From Viola odorata (Eukaryota > Streptophyta > Magnoliopsida > Malpighiales > Violaceae): a DNA stretch of 64,000 nt. The position numbers and the translations under genes were made by a program. Numbering within the stretch: the stretch's first letter is position 1; each line of letters begins with the position of its first letter. Below, in pieces: positions 45,785 through 59,658 of the stretch. The stretch lies in the NCBI GenBank assembly GCA_963691705.1, contig OY829539.1:55092327-55156326 (forward strand). The letters run 5' to 3'. The notes under the pieces are model-generated. The model saw nothing but the letters and a program-made list of their open reading frames with translations. It did not search any database and was not told the DNA's origin.

Positions 45785-46282
45785 ATGGAGGGTGTTGATT
45801 TCTGGGATGATTCACAGGATGATAGTTGCGTGCAATTTCATCCGCGTATGAGTATGTTCGTACCGGATTCAATCGGAGTCCCTGGGGTTAAGGATGATGT
45901 CATCGCGGCGGCGGAGGTTGAAGATGATGTAGTCGCGGAGGCGGTGGTTGAAGATGATGTCGGCGCGGTGGTTGTTGCGGCGGATGCAATCTGTGAAATG
46001 GATGTCATTGTGGCAGATACTTACGAAAGTGAAGATGACGTCGTGTTTGAAGAAATGACGGTTGTGTCCGAGGAAGAAATTGCAACCCGTGTGACTATTT
46101 TGGAAGCGAAGGAGGTTTCCCGCTCTCTTGTCAGTGAAGAAGATGGGAATCTCGGCTTCCATCATGGGCGTCCAAAGAAGTATCAAATTCTTAATTTAAA
46201 TCTACCTTCCACTGAGGATTTAATGCATACATCAGAAGTGAAGGTGGACATAGATTTCGATCTCAATAAGTTGTCAATCTGA
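45785..46282 (+). CDS. Acidic protein of unknown function
   Basis: 165 codons from ATG 45785 (MEGVDFWDDS). A longer frame goes back to 45737, but the residues there are hydrophobic chance codons. Very acidic: three imperfect tandem copies of a VEDDV(V/I)AxA unit lie at residues about 36-67, then more Asp/Glu-rich sequence, a basic GRPKKYQ patch near residue 131 and an LNLNLPS stretch that recalls an EAR-type LxLxL motif. Higher GC than its surroundings. After the stop TGA, AG|GTATGT at 46284 and TAATTACAG|GA near 46711 could bound a 3'-UTR intron. No family recognised. It might be a gene fragment captured with the duplicated region. Confidence 0.45.
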   Translation: MEGVDFWDDSQDDSCVQFHPRMSMFVPDSIGVPGVKDDVIAAAEVEDDVVAEAVVEDDVGAVVVAADAICEMDVIVADTYESEDDVVFEEMTVVSEEEIATRVTILEAKEVSRSLVSEEDGNLGFHHGRPKKYQILNLNLPSTEDLMHTSEVKVDIDFDLNKLSI

Positions 46283-48052
46283 GGTATGTTTGGCCGTAAA
46301 GATGACCCATTCTATAAAGAGAGCTTCATCCACATGTTGCGTCTTCTTCTCCCTGATTTCTACTGAATATATTAGGATGTTTGTTGTAGACATAATGCTA
46401 TTGACTTTTGGATGGCCAGTTTTTGCTATATTAGTGTGTTTCTGGTAGACTGAATGTTGTTTTCTGTTAGGATGACCACTTTCTTCAATGTACTAGGGTG
46501 TTTATGGTAGCAGTAGGATGTTGGATTTAGGATGGCTAGCTTTACCTTCCATTTTGTTTAACTGTGAAACTCATAATGTATATTATTCCTCAAATTAATG
46601 AATTGATATTGACTATCTCATTGTCTTCCCATTATGGTTGTGAACTGTTTTCCTTGAATGGTTAAAGTGTATTTGCCTTTGGTATTTTTAATATGAATGC
46701 TTTAATTACAGGAACATGGGTCCTTATTTGAGCCTGTTTAATCCAGTTGCATTGATGCCCTCTTCTTTTTATCTGTTCCACTTTTATGAGTTCTCATTGT
46801 TGGTTTGGTTTGTATATGAAATTACATAAGCATAAGGAACTATATTGATAAACATCTCTTCAAATACATATATCATAGAGTGGTAGTCACACTTGGACCT
46901 ATGAAATTTTCGAATTCGGTCCTCCTAGTGTATATTTAGTTTAAAAAAATATAATCTATTATATACATTAAAAATTATTTTTTTGGCAAAATTTTCAAAA
47001 TGAGCAGCTGGAGATTCTCTCCATTTTGGTTTTCGATGAGTTTGATTTCTCGCGATGGATTAGGATGCTTTTACACTTCACATGTGGCGTGGAGTGGTTT
47101 ATTTTTCTCATTTCTTTTTTCTCTCGTTATTTGCATACTATAACCACGAACACTTTATATATTTTATACCGTGTCCGTATTAGATTTATTTTCGACACTA
47201 ATACTCGACGGACACGATACGTGTCTGACACATTATCTCCCGTCTCTTTCTTTTTTTAACCATAATTCTATATAATTATCGATGCCAAAAAGATGTTTAG
47301 GTAAATTATAGTTGTTAAAAGTATTTATAAAATTAATTTGAAATTGACGTTTCAATTGCATTATCCGTAGAGATATAGTTAAAACTCATTTTTTTGTACG
47401 TGGCAATGGTATTTTTATACAATATAATTAATATACATACATATATATAAACTTTGTGTCGGTGTCATAATTTTTAATTTTCTCGCGAGGTAGTGTCAGT
47501 AAGCTACTCAAAACAATCTTTTAAATTCTAAAGGAGAAAAGAATTTTTTTAATTCAGCTGCAGTGTCTGCTGTAATCAATGAAGTGGTGATTTCCAACAA
47601 AGAAAAATATATTAGCGACATTTCACGAACGGTTGATAAGCGATAGCCAACAACCCTTACATTAATTTCCTCAAATTTATCTACCGTCTTTTTTTATTTA
47701 GAACAATATTGGAGATGGGCGATTTCTCCTGAGGGTTGTCTGTTAATTAAAGTCTGCCTTAATTGGCTTTGAGTTTGGCTTAAGATCTCCTCTATTTTTG
47801 CCTTTTCAAAGGCAAAAATAGATCTCCTTAATTGGTCGATTTGGATTTTTTCAGCTGATCACATCTTATTATGATTTAATAAAAACATCCAGTTAATTAA
47901 AAAAAACAGCCACTGGTAAATTCAATGTTTGTGCTTCCTCGTGAACATATTTACTTTATTTTATCAGAATTTTATGAAAGTATATGAGTTTTGCTTTAAA
48001 GTAAATGTGATTCCTTTAAAAATAGCCTAGTCTACTGCAGAGGTAATTGATA

Positions 48053-48314
48053 TTCCCTCTGGACTCCAATAATTATCACTTTCCTACGGATTTTTACTGT
48101 TCATAATATTTGTCATTTTGTGCATTCCGAAACATATATTTTGTGCAAATGATAAAAAAAAATATTATACATCAACCGCATTTGATGATGGTGTGGTAAT
48201 TTGAGTAAAAATTAGAAGTAAAAATGAAATAATGTAGAATAAAATAAGATCAAAGATCATTGTCTTACGAATTTTTATTATTTCAGAAAGTCAATCATTG
48301 AAGTCCAGAGGGAA
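48053..48314. mobile_element. Stowaway-like MITE, D1 copy
   Basis: 262 bp, same ends as 22108-22368, TA on both sides. Confidence 0.85.
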
Positions 48315-48891
48315 TAAATGATAAAATATAAAAGTAAAAATCAAAGACTTTGTGACTTTATAGGTTTTTCATTTATTGGGTTTTATTAAGCGATTCTTAT
48401 CAACCTCAAATCACAGAAAAGATTTGTATGACAACCAATCATCGATTTTTGTTGTTGTTGTTGTTCATGAATCTTTGACCAGACCAACCACATGCTACAC
48501 TAGTTGAAATAAGGAGATATCTGTTTACCCTCTCGAACTTTCGATCAAAGTTAAATACCCCATTTAATTATTATTTTTAAATACTCTCCTGAATTATTTA
48601 AATATTTCAAATCAACCCATCTATTAACTTTCTATCCAAACTTATTAACCACTTAATAAAAATAGTATATATTAACAAGTTAAATTACAATCTCAGTCTT
48701 TTTATCACTTGATAATATTTTTTTGAAATATATATATTTCAATACTACATATATAATTAAATATATATTCTAGACCAACCAGGTGCTACACCCTTTGAAA
48801 TAAAGGGTAATTGTAAAAAAACTCCCTATATTATCGTGAAAAATAGAAACTTCCCCCGTCTTTCAAATTTTTTATTCCGCCTCCCCTGAAC

Positions 48892-50673
48892 TAGGGGTGT
48901 ACACGGGCCAGTTCTTAGGCTAGAACCGGACCGGATCTGAATTACCGGTTCTCGTCCAAGACAGAACCGGACGTCGGGGCCGGTTCTAAATTTTCCGGGT
49001 CGGACCGGGCAGGTTCCAGTTCTGACCCGGATTTTTTTTTTTAAAATGAGGACTTTTAAGGCACCCCTCAAAATAGGCGTTTGTCGCTATTTGAGACAAG
49101 CGCACGGTATTCTTTAGCAAAAGGCGAAAGAATAATTTTGGTCTAAATGGGCTCAAACTTTTGATGTATATAGCATTCGAAAGCGATATAGTTCTTGTGT
49201 TTGAGCGATGTGGTATTCCTTCCATTTGCTTTTTATATTTTTATTATTAATTCATCATCTTACTTTTGGGCCTCACTTGTCCATATGTATTGGGCCATTA
49301 ACCATGACCTTCTTGCATCCACTCTTTCCAATTTTCCCATCCCTCCCAAATAATAAAAACATCAAGTGCTCAAGAAGAAAAGAAAGGAATAACAACATTA
49401 TAACAAAAATATAAAATATTTAACCGTATATTTCCTCAGATATTCTCTTTGTCCGTTACAAACATACAAGTAAGTGATTAATTATTTCACTCAAGCATTT
49501 TCGGTCCTTAAAATATGACTGTTCTTTTAATATTATTTTTAATTTTATGACAATTGATAATAATTAATAGCTATATTATTAATAATTAATGGTCTTACTT
49601 TATACATATTAACTATATAAATGACTATTACAATTTACAATAATACATTACTAGTATAATTAAAATTGCGTAATACATTAGTACTTTAAACATTAATACA
49701 ATTTAAATTAAAAGCATAAAACTCTAAACAATTAGTAAATTTTAATTCTATGACAATTGATAATAATTAATAGTCTTACTTTATACATATTAACTATATA
49801 AATGGCTATTACAATTTACAATAATATATTACTAGTATGTGTCATCTTAACTATATAAATGGCTATTACAAAATTATTTCTTAGTTCATATAACGTCCTT
49901 AATAAAATTTTGGTATTTAAAATAACAAATAAAAAGAAAAAAATGAGGACTTTTAATTGATTTTAAAAGAAATAAAAGGAAAAATACATAATATATTAGT
50001 AATTTAAACATTAATACAGTTTAAATTAAAAGCATAAAACTCTAAACAACTAGTAAATTTTAATTTTATGACAATTGATAATAGTTAATAACTATATTAT
50101 TAATAATTAATAGTCTTACTTTATACATATTAACTATATAAATGGCTATTACAATTTACAATAATATATTACTAGTATGTGTCATCTTAACTATATAAAT
50201 GGCTATTAAAATTTTATTTCTTAGTTCATATAACGTACTTAAAAAAGAAATTTATTTAAAATAACAAATAAAAAGAATAAATGAGGACTTTTAATTGAGT
50301 TTAAAAGAAAGAAAAGAAAAATGCATAATACATTAGTAATTTAAACATTAATCCAATTTAAATTAAAAGTATAAAACTCTAAACAATCAGTAAATTTTAA
50401 TTTTATCACAATTGATAACAATTAATAGCTATATTATTAATAATTAATGGTCATATTTTATACATATTAACTATATAAATGGCTATTACAATTTACATCT
50501 ATATTACTAGAAAACAAAAATATATGCATGAGGAATTTTAATATAGTATAGAAGGAAAAAAGAAAGAGGAGGAGTTAAGTTTAGAAAAAAAAAAAAAGTG
50601 GGAGCTAAGAGGATTTGAACCTCTCCCCTTTAATATAATAAGTGATGAGTTAACCATTAAACCAAATGGAAAT
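48892..50673 (+). mobile_element. hAT-like element, D1 copy, 3'-truncated
   Basis: Perfect left end TAGGGGTGTACAC after CCCTGAAC (48884-48891). Lacks its right end, because the duplication breakpoint falls after the tRNA-like module. Confidence 0.85.
50597..50670 (-). ncRNA. tRNA-like Pol III module, copy 2
   Basis: B box 50610-50620 (GGTTCAAATCC on the minus strand) and A-box-like 50654-50664. Next to the duplication breakpoint. Confidence 0.5.
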
Positions 50674-52433
50674 TTGTCAATCTGAGGTATGTTTGGCCGT
50701 AAAGATGACCCATTCTATAAAGAGAGCTTCATCCACATGTTGCGTCTTCTTCTCCCTGATTTCTACTGAATATATTAGGATGTTTGTTGTAGACATAATG
50801 CTATTGACTTTTGGATGGCCAGTTTTTGCTATATTAGTGTGTTTCTGGTAGACTGAATGTTGTTTTCTGTTAGGATGATCACTTTCTTCAATGTACTAGG
50901 GTGTTTATGGTAGCAGTAGGATGTTGGATTTAGGATGGCTAGCTTTACCTTCCATTTTGTTTAACTGTGAAACTGATAATGTATATTATTCCTCAAATTA
51001 ATGAATTGATATTGACTATCTCATTGTCTTCCCATTATGGTTGTGAACTGTTTTCCTTGAATGGTTAAAGTGTATTTGCCTTTGGTATTTTTAACATGAA
51101 TGCTTTAATTACAGGAACATGGGTCCTTATTTGAGCCTGTTTAATCCAGTTGCATTGATGCCCTCTTCTTTTTATCTGTTCCACTTTTATAAGTTCTGCA
51201 TTGTTGGTTTGGTTTGTATATGAAATTACATAAGCAGAAGGAACTATATTGATAAACATCTCTTCAAATACATATATCATAGAGTGGTAGTCACACTTGG
51301 GCCTATGAAATTTTCGAATTCGGTCCTCCTAGTGTATTTTTAGTTAAAAAAAAATATAATCTATTATATACATTAAAAATTATTTTTTTGGCAAAATTTT
51401 CAAAATGAGCAGCTGGAGATTCTCTCCATTTTGGTTTTCGATGAGTTTGATTTCTCGCGATGGATTAGGATGCTTTTACACTTCACATGTGGCGTGGAGT
51501 GGTTTATTTTTCTCATTTCTTTTTTCTCTCGTTATTTGCATACTATAACCACGAACACTTTATATATTTTATACCGTGTCCGTATCAGATTTATTTTCGA
51601 CACTAATACTCGATGGACACGATACGTGTCTGACACATTATCTCCCGTCTCCTTCTTTTTTTAACCATAATTCTATATAATTATTGATGTCAAAAAGATG
51701 TTTAGGTAAATTATAGTTGTTAAAAGTATTTATAAAATTAATTTGAAATTGACGTTTCAATTGCATTATCCGTAGAGTTAAAACTCATTTTTTTGTACGT
51801 GGCAATGGTATTTTTATACAATATAATTAATATACATACATATATATAAACTTTGGTCGGTGTCATAATTTTTAATTTTCTCGCGAGGTAGTGTCAGTAA
51901 GCGATTCAAAACAATCTTTTAAATTCTAAAGGAGAAAATAATTTTTTTAATTCAGCTGCAGTGTCTGCTGTAATCAATGAAGTGGTGATTTCCAACAAAG
52001 AAAAATATATTAGCGACATTTAACGAACGGTTGATAAGCGATAGCCAACAACCCTTACATTAATTTCCTCAAATTTATCTACCTTATTTTTTTATTTAGA
52101 ACAATATTGGAGATGGGCGATTTCTCCTGAGGGTTGTCTGTTAATTAAAGTCTGCCTTAATTGGCTTTGAGTTTGGCTTAAGATCTCCTCTATTTTTGCC
52201 TTTTCAAAGGTCGATTTGGATTTTTTTCAGCTGATCACATCTTATTATGATTTAATAAAAACATCCAGTTAATTAAAAAAAAAGCCACTGGTAAATTCAA
52301 TGTTTGTGCTTCCTCGTGAACATATTTACTTTATTTTATCAGAATTTTATGAAAGTATATGAGTTTTGCTTTAAAGTAAATGTGATTCCTTTAAAAATAG
52401 CCTAGTCTACTGCAATGGAAGAGGTAATTGATA

Positions 52434-52694
52434 TTCCCTCTAGACTCCAATAATTATCACTTTCCTACGGATTTTTACTGTTCATAATATTTGTCATTTT
52501 GTGCATTTCGAAACATATATTTTGTGCAAATGATAAAAAAAATATTATACATCAACCCCATTTGATGATAGTGTGGTAATTTGAGTAAAAATTAGAAGTA
52601 AAAATGAAATAATGTAGAATAAAATAAGATCAAAGATCATTGTCTTACAAATTTTTATTATTTCAGAAAGTCAATCATTGAAGTCCAGAGGGAA
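52434..52694. mobile_element. Stowaway-like MITE, D2 copy
   Basis: 261 bp with TA on both sides; same ends as the other X copies. Confidence 0.85.
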
Positions 52695-53208
52695 TAAATG
52701 ATAAAATATAAAAGTAAAAATCAAAGACAGAAAAGATTTGTATGACAACCAATCATCGATTTTTGTTGTTGTTGTTGTTGTTCATGAATCTTTGACCAGA
52801 CCAACCACATGCTACACTAGTTGAAATAAGGGGATATCTGTTTACCCTCTCGAACTTTCGATCAAAGTTAAATACCCCATTTAATTATTATTTTTAAATA
52901 CTCTCCTGAATTATTTAAATATTTCAAATCAACCCATCTATTAACTTTCTATCCAAACTTATTAACCACTTAATAAAAATAGTATATATTAACAAGTTAA
53001 ATTACAATCTCAGTCTTTTTATCACTTGATAATATTTTTTAGAAATATATATATTTCAATACTACATATATAATTAAATATATATTCTAGACCAACCACG
53101 TGCTACACCCTTTGAAATAAAGGGTAATTGCAAAAAAACTCCCTATATTATCGTGAAAAACAGAAACTTCTCCCGTCTTTCAAATTTTTTATTCCGCCTC
53201 CGCTGAAC

Positions 53209-55230
53209 TAGGGGTGTACACGGGCCAGTTCTTGGGCTAGAACCGGACCGGATCGGAATTACCGGTTCTCGTCCAAGACAGAACCGGACGTCAAGGCCGG
53301 TTCTAAATTTTCCGGGTCGGACCGGGCAGGTTCCAGTTCTGACCAGGAATTTTTTTTTTTTAAATAACATTTAAAATATAAAAGAAAAAAAATGAGGACT
53401 TTTAAGGCACCCCTCAAAATAGGTGTTTGTCGCTATTTGAGACAAGCGCACGGTATTCTTTAGCAAAAGGCGAAAGAATAATTTTGGTCTAAATGGGCTC
53501 AAACTTTTGATGTATATAGCATTCGAAAGCGATATAGTTCTTGTGTTTGAGCGATGTGGTATTCCTTCCATTTGCTTTTTAAATTTTTATTATTAATTCA
53601 TCATCTTACTTTTGGGCCTCACTTGTCCATATGTATTGGGTCATTAACCATGGCCTTCTTGCATCCACTCTTTCCAATTTTCCCATCCCTCCCAAATAAT
53701 AAAAACATCAAGTGCTCAAGAAGAAAAGAAAGGAATAACAACATTATAACAAAAATATAAAATATTTAACCGTATATTTCCTCAGATATTCTCTTTGTCC
53801 GTTACAAACATACAAGTAAGTGATTAATTATTTCACTCAAGCATTTTCGGTCCTTAAAATATGACTGTTCTTTTAATATTATTTTTAATTTTATGACAAT
53901 TGATAATAATTAATAGCTATATTATTAATAATTAATGGTCTTACTTTATACATATTAACTATATAAATGGCTATTACAATTTACAATAATACATTACTAG
54001 TATAATTAAAATTGCGTAATACATTAGTACTTTAAACATTAATACAATTTAAATTAAAAGCATAAAACTCTAAACAATTAGTAAATTTTAATTCTATGAC
54101 AATTGATAATAATTAATAGTCTTACTTTATACATATTAACTATATAAATGGCTATTACAATTTACAATAATATATTACTAGTATGTGTCATCTTAACTAT
54201 ATAAATGGCTATTACAAAATTATTTTTTAGTTCATACAACGTCCTTAATAAAATTTTGGTATTTAAAATAACAAATAAAAAGAAAAAATGAGGACTTTTA
54301 ATTGATTTTAAAAGAAATAAAAGGAAAAATACATAATATATTAGTAATTTAAACATTAATACAGTTTAAATTAAAAGCATAAAACTCTAAACAACTAGTA
54401 AATTTTAATTTTATGACAATTGATAATAGTTAATAACTATATTATTAATAATTAATAGTCTTACTTTATACATATTAACTATATAAATGGCTATTACAAT
54501 TTACAATAATATATTACTAGTATGTGTCATCTTAACTATATAAATGGCTATTAAAATTTTATTTCGTAGTTCATATAACGTACTTAAAAAAAAATTATTT
54601 AAAATAACAAATAAAAAGAAAAAATGAGGACTTTTAATTGAGTTTAAAAGAAAAAAAAGGAAAAATGCATAATACATTAGTAATTTAAACATTAATCCAA
54701 TTTAAATTAAAAGTATAAAACTCTAAACAATTAGGAAATTTTAATTTTGTCACAATTGATAACAATTAATAGCTATATTATTAATAATTAATGGTCATAT
54801 TTTATACATATTAACTATATAAATAGCTATTACAATTTACATCTATATTACTAGAAAACAAAAATATATGCATGAGAAATTTTAATATAGTATAGAAGGA
54901 AAAAAGAAAGAGGAGGAGTTAAGTTTAGAAGAAGAAAAAAAAAGTAGGAGCTAAGAGGATTTGAACCTCTCCCCTTTAATATAATAAGTGATGAGTTAAC
55001 CATTAAACCAAATGGAGACTTTGATATTATTGTGCATATATATATATATATATATTTCCTGTTCTACCGGTTCTCCGGGCCGGTTTAAGGGTAGGAGAAC
55101 CGGACCGAACCCGAACTTTCCGGTCCGGGTCAAAAAAAAAAAACCCCGAGCCAGTCCAGTCCGGTCCGGAGTCTAAAAAAGGACGGTTCCGGTCCGGTTT
55201 TTGGTCCGGCCCGGTTCTTGTACACCCCTA
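53209..55230 (+). mobile_element. hAT-like non-autonomous element, D2 copy
   Basis: 2022 bp, TAGGGGTGTACAC...TGTACACCCCTA, flanks CGCTGAAC / CCCTGAAC (one mismatch). Tandem repeats 53890-54850. Confidence 0.85.
54945..55016 (-). ncRNA. tRNA-like Pol III module, copy 3
   Basis: B box 54957-54967 and A-box-like 55000-55010 on the minus strand; same structure as copies 1 and 2. Confidence 0.5.
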
Positions 55231-58200
55231 CCCTGAACTTTGGGTCCACGGCAAATGCTAGGACTCCGTCGGTCTACGCTCCGTTCCGTTACTTTTTACC
55301 TATGACTGTCCGTTTCAACTTATTTACCATAATGCCATTATGTATTAAATAATATATTTAATTTAATAAATCTAGAAAAATAATATAATAAACCAATTTT
55401 AAAAAGAAAATATTTACTCATTAATTGTTCACACCTCGCACCACCTAAAATGCCCACTTTCCCTGTTTTTAATTATCAATTTTAATCACAAGATGGCTTA
55501 TTAATATGGGAGCAAGATTCTTTTCATTCTTCAGGCTTATTATTAATTACAATAGTAAAATTCAAACTCATTAGTTAAGTAATAGAATCCATATATACTA
55601 ATAAGCTGAATTACATCCTTATCCACAATTTTTTTTTTCACTTGATAATAATAAATATTCAATACTACATATATAATTAAATATATATTCAAGAGCAACC
55701 ACGTGCTACACCATTTGAAATAATGATCCCTTAGAAGGATCCGTGCGGACGGGCGTGTATGAATGGAACTATGGCCGTTAGATGGTATTTGAGATCTGCG
55801 TCATCCATTATAACCTAGATACTCTCGCATGTCCGTTTGCTATCTTCTCCACCTTTTATGCTATGTATAATGTATTTCTTTCTAACAACAAAACTAACTT
55901 CTTTCACATGTCCGTTAGAGATAAAATGAATATTTTATTTCCTTAGACACTGATACTGAAACTCAGATAAATTAAAAAATATACTACACAAATACCAAAT
56001 ATATAAGTTCTTTTCTTCTTCTTTTTAACAAATGTAGAAGTCTATAATTAAGCTACATGTACTATCATCGGTAGAAATTCAAACACAGATTTAAATTTCA
56101 CCTCCACCTATTAAAAAAACTAAGCTACGCTAACAAATGCTGCTTAAAAAAGAGCCCAATCCTAAAACTAAAATTCTTTCTAAAAAATTCAGAAGCACTC
56201 GCAAAAAGCTCCATGCTCTGACTGAGATAAACCCTCGTTACCTTTTGTATTTGGAACGATATTAGAAATGGGGGATTTCTTTTCAAGGCGAATAAGTATT
56301 ATTATCACTTACAATAATAAGGGTCAAACTTATTAGCTACGTAATAAAAATACCTCGGTCAAATTAAATATATATCTTGAGTATTGAACTTTTTTTTTTG
56401 TTCATGAATATTTGATCAGATCAACCGCTTGCTACAGTAGTTGAAATAAGGGGAATATCTCGGTCAAACTTAAATACCCCCTTTGATTTATAATTAAAAA
56501 ATTCTTCAAATACCTCTCTAAACTATTTAGATGCTTTAGATCAATTCATATGTTAACTTTTTCATCCAAAGTGATTATAAATAATGACTCATTTCAGAAA
56601 ATTAGAAATGAAGATTAAAGGGTTAGCAAGTAAACTCCTTAAAATATTTTTTGAAAATTATTTATGTAATTTCTTAATTTTTTAAAAGAATAAATTTCTA
56701 ATTGATTATAACCTTATTAACTTATCTAATACTTATCATAAAATTTAAATTTACATAATCCCCTCTGTGACACACTCGGTCCTATTGGAAGAAATTCAAA
56801 AGGTCATCCAAATGTCGAAGTCTAGAACCAAGCCACGTGATCTACCGTCGATACCATCAAAATTAATTAAGAAATACAACTTAAAATGGTTCACAATGGG
56901 TTTGCAGATAGTAGTAAGAGGTATATTTATTAACAATTGGGGAGTTTAATTTGTTTGTAAGATTCTAAAAACAAGTAAAGTAGATGAAAGGATTTTGGGT
57001 CAGTTTCTAGGCCAAGAATGTTGATGAGATATTGTGAAAATAGTTATAAGATGATTCCTAATAAGAGCATCACCGAGTTATGTTTCTAATTGTTCGATCA
57101 TTGATTCAAAGTTATTCATTTCTATTTTACAGAGTTGTTATAGAACTCAGTTATACTTCTTAGGATCCCTACTTCCCTCTTATATTAAATTACCTAAATA
57201 GGCACTCTATTAGGTAATCATAATCAACTAGCACTTGTTGGTTAAAGGGTTTACTAAATTGATTGATTCAAAAAAGGGGAAGACAACTCCTAACCCAGGA
57301 TCCTCGGTTGCCAATCGTGTCTGAATTAGATCACTTGGTTTCTCTAATCTTCACGAGATTAGTTGTCTGCTTATATCTATTCGAATTTGACGTCTACCGT
57401 CACCTTTAAGACCGACTTCAACTAATCAGATTAGGACTTGGATTGGAAAGATCTAAGCCTAACTTGAAAAGCGATTTGTTTTTGCAGAAACCTCATGAAT
57501 GAAAATATAGAAATCAATTATAAAAAAAACATTTAGATATCATGAAACAAGAATGACCATAACTCTACTACCCTTATTAGAAATTAAAGATTTAGTTAGA
57601 CATTGACATTGATGAAGAAAATATAATAATCAATTTCATAAAAATAGTAATCTGTAATTTTCCAAATCGGAAATCATAGAGCAAGATGTTCACAAAATAA
57701 AACTCAGATAACTGATAGAGGAGAAGCCTGTTCTCCAAAGAATTCTTGTAGCGTTTGATTCTCGGAATGCTACTTTCCCTCTTGGAATCACTCTCCCAGG
57801 AGAGTGATACCCGGGAGAGTGATTAGGGGAATGTTAGTTTTTTGTGTTTGATTGAGATTTAAGATTTCCAGGAAAGTAACATTCTTGTGTTTGTTTTGTA
57901 TTCAGGAATCCTAAAGGAAAGTAAAGCAAATTATTACTTTATCTTTTTTTATATTTGTGTCTTTGTTATCTTGTTCATAATTTAGCTTTATGAACCTTCT
58001 TTATCCGAACTTCAAAATATATGTGCTCTATCCTTGCTCTTCTATTTTTTTGTTGGTTTTCAGTAACCCGGATAAACACATTTTTTATTTACGACACAAT
58101 ATTATTAAAAATATTATAAGGTAACCTAAGAATTTGATCGTTTATTAAAGTTTCTATTTTGATCTCCATGGATTATTATTATTAAAAAATTTATACCTTC

Positions 58201-58531
58201 AGGAAACTTTCATTTCAACCCAATCTTATGAAACAACAATGCCGAGAATTATTTTCCTTGAATAAATTGCTAATTAAGTATAAAATTAGAAAATTAAAAT
58301 GAGGACATGTTTAGATAAAGCATAAGAAAGGGCACTTTTATTCAACTGATGATACAAGTTTACACATATGAGAAGGAAGCATCTGAATTGCTCATGACTT
58401 AACTAATTAATTTATGGTATTTTCACAACCATATTATCGCTTCTTTCATTTTAATTAAAGAGAGACAGACAAACAAATTAAAGGAAAGAAACATTGAAAC
58501 AACACGAATGCCCTAATAATATTATGTTGTT

Positions 58532-58726
58532 TTAGTTGGCAAGAGAGTTCAGGTAGCAAACTTTGTTCTTGCAAGAGCACCCAGCAAGGCCAGATATGCA
58601 AGGAATCCAGACACAACTTTCACCGCAAGGAACACTGCCACCGAGGGCATTAAAGTTGGAGTGCTTAAGGAGTGCTTCTTCGATGACTGGGTTGGAAATG
58701 AGGATCTTACCGGTGAGAGCACTAAT
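58532..58726 (-). pseudogene. Cyclotide pseudogene 3, 3' part only (Y4)
   Basis: Same 65-codon remnant as at 33671-33865, same SGLAG loop 3 and same breakpoint with the TRIM LTR. No promoter, signal peptide or start codon. Confidence 0.92.
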
Positions 58727-59658
58727 TGTTGGAGAAATAAAGACCCACCCGAATTTCTTTTAATGGACTGATATTGTCCGCTTTGGGCCTGATCCCGCAT
58801 GGTTTTCACAAAAGACCTCATTCCATTAAGAAGATCCACTCCTCTTATATTTGGTATTTATTTCTTTTTTCTTTCCGATGTGGGACTTTAGTTCGCACAC
58901 CCCAATAATCTCCCCCTCGAACTAAGTACCACCAAGCCCACCATCTGAGCCCGACAATCTCCCTCTCGAACGAAGCCCTACATAGTCCTCAACAGGACCC
59001 ACCGACTTCAAGTTCCTCTAGGAGATTCACTGTACTTAAAGTTCAACCTCAAACTGAGCAAGCCCACCAATTTGGCCCATCAACTTGCACGAGGTATGGA
59101 ATTCACCCATCATACTTCAGGCTCAATCTATTGGCCCACTAATCAACTTGCACGAAGTATGGAAATCACCCATCATACTTCGGGCTCAATCTATTGGCCC
59201 ATCAGTTTGGAGATTCGTTGTGTGTCGCCACTAAACCAGACCCCGTGCACTGGGTCTGGGCCATCATCAACATACTCGTCCCACCAATCCATCGGATCTA
59301 GTTCACAAGCCCATCGAACCATCAGCTCCGCTACCATTTGTTGGAGAAATAAAGACTCATCCGAGTGTCTCTTAATGGAATGATATTGTCCGCTTTGGGT
59401 TTGAGCCCGCACGGTTTTCACAAAAGGCCTCATTCCATTAAGAAGATCCACTCCTCTTATATTTAGTCTTTCTTTCTCTTTTCTTTCCGATGTGGGACTT
59501 TAGTTCGCACACCCCAACAATCTCCCCCTAGTACTAAGTACCACCAAGCCCACCATCTGAGCTCGACAATCTCCCTCTCGAACGAAGCCCTACATAGTCC
59601 TCAACAGGACCCACAGACTTCAAGTTCCTCTCGGAGATTCACTGTACTTAAAGTTCAA
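58727..59658 (-). mobile_element. TRIM tandem array, Y4 copy
   Basis: LTRs 58727-58907 and 59339-59519, partial second internal region to about 59658. Collinear with 33866-34797 without a length change. Confidence 0.85.

Larger units (their letters stand above)
46271..50673 (+). repeat. X block copy 2 (D1), first unit of a 4.4-kb tandem duplication
   Basis: Starts in the last codons of the acidic ORF (TTGTCAATCTGAG) and ends inside a hAT-like element right after its tRNA-like module. The next copy starts at once with the same TTGTCAATCTGAG. Contains the ORF's 3' flank (46283-46844), the cyclotide-upstream segment (46845-47458), a spacer, a MITE and a truncated hAT-like element. 47459-48052 shows no gene. 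Confidence 0.9.
50674..55724 (+). repeat. X block copy 3 (D2)
   Basis: Second tandem unit, keeping only the last codons of the acidic ORF. It runs on through a complete hAT-like element into Y4. Includes the cyclotide-upstream segment at 51249-51856. 50674-51248 and 51857-52433 show no gene. Lacks about 430 bp found in X' (25120-25552). Confidence 0.88.
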
